This document shows positions 1-12,000 of a stretch of DNA of 64,000 nt, piece by piece (position 1 is the first letter of the stretch; every line of letters begins with the position of its first letter). The DNA lies in assembly GCA_963920705.1 (NCBI GenBank), contig OY987226.1:17052501-17116500 (forward strand). The letters run 5' to 3'. The notes below the pieces were generated by a model. It saw only the letters and a list, made by a program, of their open reading frames with translations. It was not told where the DNA came from and ran no database searches. Source of the DNA: Odiellus spinosus (Eukaryota > Arthropoda > Arachnida > Opiliones > Phalangiidae). The translations under genes and the position numbers were made by a program.

Positions 1-37
1 TTGCTTGATTAACTACATTTGCCTTATTTTTTCTCAG

Positions 38-266
38 GATTTTGTTTTACAAAGACGTTGGATTATACGAAAAGGGAATTCGGAAAATTATGCATGAATC
101 ATTAAAATGTTTAGGACCGAACATTTTCTCCGAGTCCGACAAGATAACGTTGGAATCCATCAAATTAGTTGATGTCGCTAGTTTGTTCAAACTGTGGGCC
201 ATTGGCCTGAGTTTGTCTACAGCAATTTTTGCATTCGAGCGCTTACAGGGACGTTATTACGTTTGA
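38..266 (+). CDS. IR-A: last exon of an ionotropic receptor (IR-type) gene, 5' part outside window
   Basis: This exon starts after the acceptor TTTTTTCTCAG at 37 with one base completing a split Arg codon, exactly as in the last exons of IR-B, IR-C and IR-D. It encodes RILFYKDVGLYEKG..., then a hydrophobic segment (VDVASLFKLWAIGLSLS...) ending in E, and stops at 264-266. Seen directly: the end of the S2 ligand-binding half followed by the last membrane helix M4 and a very short cytoplasmic tail. Family knowledge: this is the C-terminal layout of ionotropic glutamate receptors and arthropod IRs, ligand-gated cation channels of the plasma membrane. It is closest to the IR-B last exon, so A and B form a subfamily. 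All upstream exons lie before base 1, so intactness cannot be judged. Confidence 0.72.
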
Positions 267-1724
267 GGTATTACGGAAAAGAAGATTAATGGAAAAACAT
301 AATCCATATCCGTTTTTATCTTAGAATATTATCCGTGATTTACGTAGGGATAAAAAATTTCAAACTTTATTTTCGTGAAAAATAATGAATAAAAAGACGA
401 TTTAAAATCTTAGTTTCGTTGCTTTATTCATACTCTTCAAATTAAAAATCAATTTGAAATATTTTTCTTATATTTTAGACTAATTCCGGAAATGTGAATT
501 TTCTTATCCATCGTTATACGTTTGAATACGAGTAATTTGTTCGTAGATAAGGCGCCAAATGATTATCTTCGGGTAAACCTTATACATTGAACAATTTTAC
601 GAATATACAATTTTTTAGCTCCAAAAATTTACCCCAAGTAAAATATCTGAAAATATACGAATAACAGACGATAATAGATATCCGATTCCGAGTTCTACTT
701 CTATTAGATCATCTCGTCATTGGTTCTAAACACCAAATATTATTATAATAGTCCACAATAAGAACGATGAATATTTAATGGATAAAATCCAATCATGGAG
801 AATGGTTAATACGCAACAAAAAAGAGAACGCAATCTTCTTAGTAAGTAATAAGTCACGCGATACTAAATGTATTATCGCGTTCGATTTTTAATGATACTT
901 CGGACAAGCTGGATCGCCATATGGAACGAGATAAAATGTATTCGGGACATCTCGTTATTTTAAGTTTGACTCGTAACTTATTCGTGATGACGTTTGATCA
1001 ATATTTTAGTTAGTCGTTTTAATATTGCATTTAAAACCTCGCGTTGAGTAGATAAAACAGAATTCTCATTCGCAAGAATAAAAGCGCTTTTCGAATGATC
1101 AAATTCAATACACGCGGACCGTACCGACAAACATGTAAAAAAGGCCACAGCTTGTTTAAGACAAGTTTTTAAAGTTATGAAATAATTCAAACCGAGAGTA
1201 ACTGTAAGAGTTAATTCGTTAAAGTGGCAGTGAAGGGAAAACATATTTCTTCATAATAAAATATTCTAATGTAAATCTAGATGTTCGCGTGACGCACCCG
1301 TAGATTAAGGCACCAGCTATAACATGGCACGAGTCGCGTGTTTACCGAATTTCGATCGAGGTAACGGAGTTATCATAATTTTGGAGCATTTTTGCAACCA
1401 CTTCAAGCATTACTGGGTCAAGTCAGTTAATGTCTATATATATTAAAAAATCTCAAAATCAAATTTTCAATTAAAATATTTTTAAAACAATTACTGTGGT
1501 TGAAGAATCACGTCGTCAAATCATTTTTAAATTAGGAGCACCATTAATTGAATTTTGAAATTTATAACAGGATTTCGTGAGTTACTTGTTAATTTATTTC
1601 AATTATTTCGTCAATGATCGTAAAATTTGGGAATACATGTGCTGATTTCGGATTTCGACCCTTCCCATTTTTATGTATCTTATCCAAAAATGAATTTATT
1701 TCTGTCATAACCAATGGTCCTTGT
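267..1724. other. Intergenic, IR-A to first hAT-like element
   Basis: No coding exon was recognised. Roughly 430-697 resembles the 3' half of the 527-bp hAT-like element at 1725-2251: the ends ATCCGATTCCGAGTTCTA and GATTCCGAGCTCTA match, and the internal text ATTATCTTCGGGTAAA is similar. It looks like an old, diverged copy. No target duplication was found for it. Confidence 0.4.
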
Positions 1725-2251
1725 TAGAGTTCGGAATTCTAATAATTTCGTTAATTGAATAAGACCATCGTGAATTTCAATCAGATATCATCCGTTCGCG
1801 AAAAAATATCCATTTCTTATTCGAGTTAACGAATCGGAATGCAAGGCATTGTTATAGGAAATTGATACGCTAAACGAGTTATTCATTCGGATAAGAAAAT
1901 TTGAAACTCAATTTTTTTGGCGGATTTTAACCCAAATTGAGCTAAAATGCAGTTAATTTAGTTCAGTTCTTTTCAATTTAGATTAAAATCTAATTATTAT
2001 ATCTCATTCTACACGGATTTCGAGAAATATCATATTTTTATCTTCGCATTATCCGTTTGAATAAACGCGTAATTTGTTTATCAATCAAGATTAAAATAAT
2101 ATTTCTGGATAAATTTCTGGATAATTCTTATCCACTTGATATGTCTGTTAATATTATTTGTTGCTTTATATCAACAAAAAATTAAAATATCTGAAAAAGT
2201 CTAGTTATCAATGGATATCCTAAGCTACTCATTATCCGATTCCGAGCTCTA
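1725..2251. mobile_element. hAT-like non-autonomous element (copy 1, 527 bp)
   Basis: The element starts TAGAGTTCGGAAT and ends ATTCCGAGCTCTA, a short terminal inverted repeat. It is flanked by the exact 8-bp direct repeat GTCCTTGT at 1717-1724 and 2252-2259. An 8-bp target duplication with TAGAG-type ends is the hAT superfamily signature. There is no transposase reading frame, so it is MITE-like. A second copy at 5193-5730 has its own target duplication, which confirms mobility. Confidence 0.82.
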
Positions 2252-2474
2252 GTCCTTGTTCTTGTTCCCTCCATTCCCTAGATGCGAAGAGACCCGGTTT
2301 TAATCTATTCGCTCTGATCAAATATTTACTTGTGGCTACAAATTTGATATTGAATTGCATTTTTAGATCTACAAAACGGTGGCTGAAGTCGTTTAGCAAA
2401 TCAAAAAGTGATATTATACTGTATTTGAGTACATCTAAAGGTTGTTTCTTGTAACTGTTACTTGGATTCCGAGA

Positions 2475-5400
2475 ATGCCCACAGCGTATGAAAACTTCAC
2501 AATAAAATTGGGTATTGTAAATGTAAGAATTATTTTTTCCAAAATACAATTCATAATATAGTTTATTCTATATAGCAAGATAATCCACAAAAAATAACTC
2601 CAGTGCATATATTGTTAGCGCGATTTGAATGGAACTTTTAATTATACGCTATATTTGAAAAATATTCGTTATAAATAGTTTGAAACTGTCATAATGAGCT
2701 AAAAGGGATCGACAATAGACTAAGAAGAAGCTATTTTCAATCGAACTGCGTTAACTATCGATTTAACTCTGAAAGGACGAGCTCTTTTTTAGGAAACATT
2801 TCTCGGTTACAAGTGCCATTTCAAAGACGAACTATAGCAATAGAGTGTCAAATAAAACTGAAATTAATTCGCAACTGCAGTGACTCCTTGTGAAAAATAT
2901 TTTAATTAAATGTATAATACCTGCAAAAGAAATGATTGGTTATATGATAATTATTTGCGAATTAACACGAAACCTTTGGGGAGTTGTTTTTATTGTTTAT
3001 AACTTAATACGCGTATTTTAAGTGCAAATCAATTTAAAATAACGATTTTCCACACTCTAATATCTTTTTATTTTAGTTTTGGCCTTCCGTAATTATTTCG
3101 AAAGACACTGGGCAATCCGAAGGATTACTCTACGATCTCTGGGTTTACGTAGCCCAATCCTTGGGACTGAGGTATGGAATAAAGAATTGATAATGTAACG
3201 CTTCTCCGAGTAGTGCGTAAAGAAATTTCATTTAAAAATATAATATTATATTAAATCCAAGCTGTATTGAATTCGATCTCAGCCATTATGGACTCGAAAT
3301 TGAACTTTATAACCATCTCAGAAATAAAGTAATTAAATTAATGGGCTAGCTAGAAATACCATTTATTTATTATTATCTCTCTCGAGTGTTTGGGGGGAGA
3401 TTGGTTTGAACTGAAAACCAGATTTATCAGGCGTGTCTGATACGAGATAAGAAATGCCAGCATGGGAGTTCAAGTTTTTGTTAAAGTCGACGTGATACGA
3501 CACTGTCCAGACAGAGATAGCTCTCATAGATATCATTGCCAGAGGCTACTTAGAGATAATAATAGACTTATGGAAATACTGAAGAATCAATATACATATG
3601 CTAAGTGTTTTAAATTTAAATAGGAAGCGAACGCCGTTGATGTTATTGTTGCGCCTACATTCGCGTTCTCGCCAAAGCTCGATGTTATAATAAGCACGCC
3701 TTTTGATTACTCCTACACAGTGTTAATTAGCAATTTGAGAGGTCAATGCGAATTTACAGCTTACGATCAATATCCAAACGTAACCAATTTGGTAAGCTAC
3801 CACGCATGATGTACCTAATTCGAAAAAAGTCACGTTCGCTTTCTAGTCTTTTCAATTACAATATAAATTGTTTAATATCTAAATTTAGACACTATTAGCG
3901 ACGTTCGCATTCATACTCGCGATCTCGATAATAATTTCCAAGAGCGAAAAGAAGAATGGACTGATAACGTCTTTCTTCGCGATAATTATTACCTTAATAC
4001 GCCAACGTAAGTATATATATATATTGAGGGGTCGGATATTACCAGAAAAAGCTTACGAGAGTTCGAGATCGCAATGTTTGCCGTTAGAGGACGCTTAAGA
4101 ACACTAAGTTTTCTTATTAAACCTTATCTAATTGTTAATAGTCTTATTTAGGGTTATGATATGAGATCTGGTGTCAAATTCACCGTTTGGGTTCTCCGTC
4201 TACCCGAACTTTAGCTAAGACACAATGGGTGCATGGGGTTTTCATTAATGCAAGTTCAAATACAATTTGTTTTTTGGTCAAAGCTATATCTATCAATACG
4301 AAGAAGTTGTCTGCTAGAATAGCGACGGCCTTTCTACTATTGGGTGTATTTCCGCTGATTACGAGATACCTAAACGAAATGAGCGCCAATGTAGTTTCGT
4401 GCAAGGAAAAGATTCCAGACACCTTCGAAGACCTTTTGAAAATGAACAGACCAGCCGCCATATCTGCATACTCCTATGATTATCTTTACATGTTGGTAAG
4501 ATTTTAATTATAATTCCAAAATTTCGATTTCCCCCAAAGCTTTCCTATGTAGCGTACGAACTTATTATAAAATCTAATTTAGTAATATTTTCTCAAAAGG
4601 GAAAATTTAAAATAGTTCTAAATTTCGTTTTTACCCATAACCTTTTAAAAGCTAATATCATTAAAGGGTTACTAGTCTCTGGAAACAAGTTCTTTTTAAT
4701 CGATTTAGACTGTTAAAGTTTGCGTAAAAATATTGTCAACAACTCGCCAAAGGTTCTGTTGTGATTATCAAAGTTGCAAAGTTAACCTCGATGCAATTTT
4801 CAATTTATTTCAAAAGGACATCAATTACTGATTCCAATCGAGTTCGTCTTTGAACTGGCGCGTGAACAGAAATAGATGTTAGTAAGAAATAGAGCGCTTT
4901 ACGAAACATTTTTATACGATATCTCATTGGCATAAGCAAATCATTTTTCTCGAGTCTCCAGTCTAAAATTTCTTCGAAACTGATTTGGCTTAACAAGTCT
5001 AATTCGCGACTTCGAATATTTCCTGCAAATTTCCACGAAACCACTGGTGAGTTTATGTAAGGTTTGTTAAGATTTTTACGCATATTTTAACAATCCAAAT
5101 GGATTATAAATAACTTGTTAGCAGAGTCTAGTCTCCCTTTAACCGGCATTAACTTTAAACAATTATCGAATAGATAGTGGCATAGTTAGATTCAGAGTTC
5201 GGAATTCGTATAACTTTTGTTAATTGAATAAGATCATCGTGCATGTCAATCGGATATTCGTTCCCGAAAAAAATTCTTATTATACCTATTATAGCATAGG
5301 TAACAGTTAACGTATCTGAATGTAAGGCAAACTTAAACTCAAAAATTCGGACATGGAAATTTTATGTTATTCATTCGAATAAGAAAATTTGAAACTCAAG

Positions 5401-7163
5401 TTTCTTTTAACCCAAATTAAGATCTCGAAGCTAGAAATTTATAATTTAGTCGGTCCCTTTCAATATAGATTAAAATACAATTATTATATTTCATTCTACA
5501 CGGATTTCGAGAAACATCACATTTTTATCTTCGCATTATCCGTTTGAATAAACACGTAATTTGTTTATTAATCAAGCCCAAAATTTTATTTCCGGATAAT
5601 CCAAATCCATTTGACACGTGTTTTTTTATATATAATAATGGGTTTTATATTTACTCGAGATTGAAATATCTGAAAAAAGCCTAGTTATCAACGGATATCT
5701 AAGTTATTCATTATCCGATTCCGAGCTCTAGTTAGATTCAAAAACACGCTCTTATCTCCACTATAATGTGTCTATAATGAATGTTAAAACTTCATCATGC
5801 GCAGAATTCTTCGGATACAAATGCCAGAATTTTAGCGGCGAAAATAAAGGAAAGTAACGGACTATTGACTACATGTTATTCTTGTAACGCCTCGATAATT
5901 GAACGCGTGCTTTTGAAGGAGAAACGAACCTTGATCACGAGCTATTTGCCGTTCCTGGCAAATTTGGGGGACGAATGTCTAAAGGGTCACGCCCAAAAAG
6001 AAAAACTGCGTCGTTTAACACTGAGTGTCGGGACCACCCAGTACTATATGAGCGCTCTTTGTATAGCTATGAGAAAAGACCTTCCCAGGGAACTAGTCGA
6101 CTCGATTAACACCAGGTAATATTTAAAAATTTGCCATTCGACCTGTAGCCGATCGAGATGGCAGTCAATACGTGGATATTCATAGCTAAGTGTCCCATCT
6201 TTAGAGATAAAGATTAGTAGCAAAATATGGCGTTCATAAGCTTCCTCTAACGCCAAACTAGGCAAAGTTCTTGCTAACAATAATTTTTCAAATTGACATT
6301 TCAAAACAGTTATAAACAATTTAAATTAAAGTCAACGCGGCTATATTAATTAAAATAGTTTTGTTAATTTTTTAGAAACGTCAAAATAAGTATTCTCGGT
6401 AATAAAAGAAACTAAAAGTAATTAAACTACAAGCTTCCTGGCCATTATCATTCCACAAGTAAAGACTTATAATTTAAAAATAAAATAACAAAACATATAC
6501 GAATTTTGTTGTCACATTTCAAATATTGGTGCTCTACTCGATCTACAGATACTTTACCAATTAGAGGTCGCGGTTTGGACAAGATAATCCATAAATATTT
6601 GGTTAATCAGTCAATTATGAATAATAATCAGTTAAATATTCGCGATTACATTGCATTTATCATAGAGTGAGGGGGCAGACACTGCAGGCGAACTCAGATG
6701 TACAATTTTTTTGAAATCTATGCACTGTCAAAGCTAAACTCAGAGTTCAAGAGAGTTCGAACTCAATGCACTGTCAAAGCTGAACTCCGTGAATTCAAGA
6801 GTGTCAATTGGAAAATTTCAAATTATGAATAAAGATAAAACTTATACAGAAATAATCTTGTTCAAACCCCGACCTCTATTACCAATATATCACATCCCTC
6901 ACATTAATTTCTTTTCTGTCAGGATTTTGTATTACAAGGAGATTGGTCTGTACGAAGTGGGAATGAGTAAAATAATGTTAGAATTATACGAATGTTTGGG
7001 ACCGAAGATTTTCCCGAAGTTCTACGAGTCAAATTTGAAACCCGTCAATTTCGTCGATGTCGCCATTTTGTTCAAACTGTGGGCCATCGGTCTGGCTTTA
7101 TCAACCTTGATTTTCGTTATAGAGTGTGTTAAGTCAATATGCTTCAAATATTACGGAAACTAA
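2475..7163 (+). CDS. IR-B: ionotropic receptor (IR-type) channel, 8 exons, 419 aa
   Basis: Exons: 2475-2522, 3077-3171, 3262-3328, 3624-3791, 3889-4006, 4284-4495, 5805-6115, 6923-7163. Phases agree with IR-C and IR-D, giving 419 residues. Exon 1 (MPTAYENFTIKLGIVN) and exon 2 (FWPSVIISKDTG...LLYDLW) open lobe S1. Exon 4 ends S1 (STPFDYSYTVLISNLRG). Exon 5 holds M1 and the pore loop ending in LIRQ. Exon 6 holds M3, with SANVVSC where canonical receptors have SYTANLAAF. Exon 7 is S2 and exon 8 carries M4. Likely role (family inference): ligand-gated cation channel in the plasma membrane of sensory cells; ligand unknown. Oddities: exon 3 is 8 codons shorter than in its paralogues, and the S1 arginine that binds the ligand carboxylate in glutamate receptors aligns with Pro. 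An in-frame stop precedes the ATG and there is no signal peptide, so an upstream leader exon is possible. Exons 1 and 3 are the least certain. Confidence 0.72.
4661..5142. mobile_element. TTAA-ended MITE in IR-B intron 6 (482 bp)
   Basis: The ends are TTAAAGGGTTACTAGTCTC and GTCTAGTCTCCCTTTAA. Related copies with the same TTAAAGG...CCTTTAA ends lie at 12351-12796, 14017-14508 and 30922-31336. Shared inner text includes ACTCGCCAAAGGTT and AATCGATT. The TTAA could be a tetranucleotide target duplication, as for piggyBac, or part of the terminal repeat. No coding capacity: a small reverse-strand open frame at 4805-5083 lies wholly inside it. Confidence 0.6.
5193..5730. mobile_element. hAT-like non-autonomous element (copy 2, 538 bp), IR-B intron 6
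   Basis: Same family as 1725-2251. It starts CAGAGTTCGGAATTC and ends GATTCCGAGCTCTA. The exact 8-bp direct repeat GTTAGATT flanks it at 5185-5192 and 5731-5738. It ends 74 bp before the S2 exon of IR-B and so forms most of the distal part of that intron. Confidence 0.85.
6562..6878. mobile_element. Second hAT-like MITE family (317 bp), IR-B intron 7
   Basis: It starts TAGAGGTCGCGGTTTGGACA and ends TTCAAACCCCGACCTCTA, an inverted repeat of about 25 bp. The exact 8-bp direct repeat TTACCAAT flanks it at 6554-6561 and 6879-6886. It contains a tandem duplication around ATGCACTGTCAAAGCT (about 6720-6780). It ends 44 bp before the last exon of IR-B. A reverse-orientation relative lies at about 38450-38572. 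Confidence 0.85.
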
Positions 7164-9089
7164 TCTTATTTGAAGTAGTTCTCTGTTCTAGCTAGCCGCT
7201 CAATTTCCAAAAATTACTTATTTCGGTGCTTGCTATTTCTAAAGCCTTTTCCATTCGGAAACAATATTCCTAAAAATTTAGCAATAAGCTCGAAGATCCA
7301 AGCTCATTTATATATCAAAGTACGCGTAGTAGGCCATATTCTAAGTAACCAATAGATAAAGGGCGTCTTGTTACGACCCTTCCCAAAGAATAAATATTTT
7401 TCTCAGAATTAACGACTTAAACGCCCCTAAATTCTTATTTTTTTAGTTTTCGCTAGAACCAACTCTTGCAGCTGTGCTATTTTTCGAGTTACCATAAGAA
7501 CTTGAGTATCGACACTGTATTTGTTGACGTAGGAATTTCCTTCCCCTATGATTGTGAAAATACTTTGTGCGTAGTGTGAAAGCTTTTGGTCATACACTAG
7601 AACTTAACTACCCAATATTAGTATTACCCTCCGCCCATTAATCTCTGTATGTAAATTATGGAATATGTCCATCGCGTGAAAGAAGTTATTACCTCCACCC
7701 TTGACCAGTCGCTCGTGAAAAAGGTTTTCAGCTGACCTGGCCATTCCTAGAGTAAATATCTACCATTTTGTTAGCTATAGCAAAAGTCATTATTCTTTTT
7801 AACTAAAGGAATTAACTCTCGCCTTATTATAGCAGAAAAATGTGTAAGTTTAAACCTTTATTTTCAATTAGGTTCGCGTTTCTAGAATATGATATTTGGA
7901 GCAAGTACGGAAGGAAACCTGCTACAATAAAACTTCAAGCATTACTGCCGGTCCATTTTTACAATGAGCTAATACACGCATTACAAACTATTTCCCAAAT
8001 ATATCTGAATGTATAAAATTAACGGTCTAGTCCATTTAATCTCGCGGGAAGCTATAGTCTACCCGTAATTTTCATGTTGTGTTGGCTTAGAGATAGAGTG
8101 CCTTATAAAGGTTCGCATTTACTGTCAACACGAGGAGAAAAAACTGCTCGTGAAAGAAAAATCGTCTGCCATAAGGCGTTATCCTATCCATCGGGATAGT
8201 ACATATTTTCCATTGGGCGAATTGGACGTTTTTCGCATAATTTAGCAGCAAAAGAAAAGCACTTTCCAATTTTTTGTCCAATTTTACGTTTTGGCGTCGA
8301 AATGAACTTATTCCATGCGATGTCTTTTCGCTAGCTAATGACGGGCCTACTTAATGTTAAGTCCTAACACTTTTTCGGGGGCAACAACGAGCCTTACAAG
8401 TAGTTTTGTAGTCGAGTTAGTTTATTTTCAATATTTCAAGCCTACTTTCCGGGTAAGTTTTAAATTTATTCATAGTGTAATATTCGTCTGTAAAAAAATG
8501 ATAAGGAATCGATAAAAAAACTAGTTTAGCTGCATTCTCCCTTCGTAATTTTTTGTGGTGCAGTGAAAACATGCACTCGAGAGAAAAAAATGATTCAAAG
8601 CGAAATTTCCATGTTCAGCGAAATTTCCATGTTCAGCGAAATTTGAGGAATTCAAACTGCAAAGAAATTCGCGCAGTGAAAACCGAATTTAACACTTAAG
8701 AAGACGATTTTTCGGTCGCAAATAATTGGTAAATGTTACGCGTGGTAGAGAGATGAGAATCTGACACTAATTTTTTTATAATTTCAAAAATCTAGACTGG
8801 AAAATATATTGTTCGAAGTCATTTCTTTTTTAATAAAATTATTCAAGTTTGTATTCCTTTATTTTATTTTTGGTAGTCAACACTGAAATTAAATTCAGGG
8901 ACTTTTGGGTGAAGCGAAAACATTTACGAAAAATATCGCGTGAAACCTTTCTTGAACCAATTTAGTCACGTGGTCTTGGATTGATTTTTGGTTTAGTAGC
9001 GCGGCATGAAATGTTTTTAGTTCCAGACCGTAAAGGGTATTCGCAACAACTCGTCACAATGAAAGAGTGAAATTTATATATTAGACAAA
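7164..9089. other. Intergenic, IR-B to IR-C
   Basis: AATAAA at 7389-7394 is a plausible polyadenylation signal for IR-B. About 8596-8645 holds roughly 2.4 copies of a 21-bp unit (GCGAAATTTCCATGTTCA plus three bases). About 8490-8555 resembles one arm of the TTAA-ended MITE at 30922-31336 (GATAAGGAATCGATAAAAA). No coding exon or convincing promoter motif was seen. Confidence 0.4.
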
Positions 9090-12000
9090 ATGTCTTTCAA
9101 TAGTAGTAATAACTTAAGACTCGGAATATTTGAGGTAGGTTGTAGTTTGTGGGTAACATTTTAATAGCCCTTTAAGTAAAATCACTTTCAATGGAGAAAT
9201 TATACTTGACAATGGAGAAATTATACCATCCATATACTGGTCAAAAGAAACCTCAGTACGTTTTATCGCTACGTGTTGAGATTCTTTGAGAGATCTCCAG
9301 GTTTGCGAGTTTTAAATTAATTGTTAAGACCTTTAAATGATTTTCGAAATGTGGGTTTTTCTTTGCATTTAAATATGCTCCCATAGAATAATCAAAGAAA
9401 ACGATTTACCGAAAGGGCCAAAAAAATCTCATTTGGTCAAAATTGGAATATTTCTTCAGAATTCGACCGAATAGACCAAATAAACAACTCAATAATTTTC
9501 CTTTTTGATCCAATTTCTCTGTTTGGTCGAATTCGGATGGTTTCCCTTTTACTGAAAAAGCTCATTTTCAAGTGATAAGCTTTTGGAAGTTGCCGCCGAC
9601 TTATCTTTATAACAAATTACATATAGAATTGGCCTTTATCCACCGTTTCAACCGAGGGTAAAGTCAGCGGAGTCGCCTACGATTTGTTCAATTACTTGGT
9701 CAAGTCTTTAAAGTTAAAGTAAGAATTTAATACTTCAAAACGACGGTATCAGTCATAAATATCATGGCTCCCACAAAGTTTATAAAATACCTAAAAAGTG
9801 GCCATTTTCAATGTAGTACCTTATTAAGTATAGCGAGTAAAAGGAATAAAGCTTCAAAATTGCCTGCACAATTTCTTGGGAAAGGGTTTAGTCGAGCTCA
9901 AGCTCTGGTTTCGTCCCACGTTTTAGCAGACGATTTTTCGTTTTGGTTTATACTCCCTTTAAAAACCTGAAATTTTCCACTTTAAAACGCCCTTCCCTTA
10001 TACCCTTTTCAGACGAGGCGTAACTAGCCGGTTTAATCAGATTTAACCAGGGTTTAATCAGATTTAACCAGGGTTTAATCAGATTTAACCAGGGTTTAAT
10101 CAGATTTAACCAGGGTTTAATCAGATTTAACCAGGGTTTAATCAGATTTAACCAGGGTTTAATCAGATTTAACCAGGGTTTAATCAGATTTAACCAGGGT
10201 TTAATCAGATTTAACCAGGGTTTAATCAGATTTAACCAGGGTTTAATCAGATTTAACCAGGGTTTAATCAGATTTAACCAGGGTTTAATCAGATTTAACC
10301 AGGGTTTAATCAGATTTAACCAGGGTTTAATCAGATTTAACCAGGGTTTAATCAGATTTAACCAGGGTTTAATCAGATTTAACCAGGGTTTAATCAGATT
10401 TAACCAGGGTTTAATCAGATTTAACCAGGGTTTAATCAGATTTAACCAGGGTTTAATCAGATTTAACCAGGGTTTAATCAGATTTAACCAGGGTTTAATC
10501 AGATTTAACCAGGGTTTAATCAGATTTAACCAGGGTTTAATCAGATTTAACCAGGGTTTAATCAGATTTAACCAGGGTTTAATCAGATTTAACCAGGGTT
10601 TAATCAGATTTAACCAGGGTTTAATCAGATTTAACCAGGGTTTAATCAGATTTAACCAGGGTTTAATCAGATTTAACCAGGGTTTAATCAGATTTAACCA
10701 GGGTTTAATCAGATTTAACCAGGGTTTAATCAGATTTAACCAGGGTTTATTCAAAATTAACCGAGGTTTATTGAACTGAATAGGCTATGTAAACCTCGGT
10801 TAGATCAGATTAAACCACGGCTAATTACGCCTCGTCTGAAGAGGGTATTATGCACAGCCGAGCTTCGACTGTGGAATTTGCTATGTCTGCTAAGCTAGAA
10901 AAGATGGAGACTTTAAAGGGGATTTAAAAATCGCAGATAATCCCTTTAAGAGTTCACGCTTTCCTAAGAAAAGACACTTGAAAATAATACGCGTACGTGT
11001 AGCTTAACGAAATTCTGTTAAAGGCTTTTGTCACTCCATGCAATTAAAATTTAGAGCAGAACGATGTACTATCAAATTAATGTTTTTTTTAACCAGTTGT
11101 ACCGAAGTGAACTTGGGCCAACCAACTTTTGAGGGAAAAAATGAAAGAGGAATTTGGAGTGGAAGCTTCGGGCATTTGCAGACTAAAGTAATTAAACGTT
11201 GGCTAGTTGGAATGGAGAGATTTCGCATGAATTGATTTACGTATGATACTCGTGCATGTAATTGTCACTAACAACATATTCAAGGATGATATCCTGGGTT
11301 TCGTAATTTGGCTTATTTTCTTCAAATTCTTTAGCAAGGCTTACGATTTTGCCTACTGTATATGTTTAAATTATAAATAAAAACTAGGGGAGGGGGCAAC
11401 AATCTTGAATAGGAGGTGTACATCCGAATTCAGCTTTGACAGTTTATCAATCAAGCTTAAAATTTTATCTCCGGATAATTCTTATCCATTTGATATGTCT
11501 GTTTATATAATTCAATGTAATTTAATATTAACAAACAATTTATTGGAGATTAAAATATATGAAAAAAGCCTAGTTATCAATCTTAAGTTACTCATTATCC
11601 GATTCCGAGCTCTAAATACAGTACAGAAATTCTTACTTTTAAACTTATCAGTTAACGCGGTAATAAATCTAACTATAGTCCCCGGAAGTGGATGTCTTAC
11701 TATTGGATTCGTACGCCAGGGAGGACCGTTTCGGTGACATGAAGTTCACAACCCCCTTCGACTTCACCTACACTGTCCTTGTTTCGAATTTAAAAGGGAA
11801 ATGTATCATCACGACTTACGGATTGTTCCCGGAAGTTTCCCGACCAGTAAATACTTTTTTTATAGTGTGATAACTATAGTTGATTATTTAACTAAAAGAC
11901 AATTTTGCAGGTGGTCATCATAACAACAGCGATCTTGGTAGTCGTGTCAATTATTTTATGGCTCGATCAGATTCGAAATTCTTTCTATAACGTTTTAATC

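Noticed and set aside
3388-3414. VWGEIGLN followed by a stop, first taken as a decayed IR-B exon 3
   Set aside because: A better candidate, 3262-3328, keeps the split codon and frame and aligns with IR-C exon 3 (CTEVNLG / CIEFDLS, GHLQTK / NHLRNK).
10030-10750. Regular repeats resembling a CRISPR array (also at 51327-52570)
   Set aside because: There are no variable spacers, since units abut directly, and the genome is eukaryotic.
9948-10754. 268-residue - strand open frame of seven-residue repeats
   Set aside because: It is the 21-bp minisatellite in a transposon within IR-C intron 2. There is no unique sequence of coding character.
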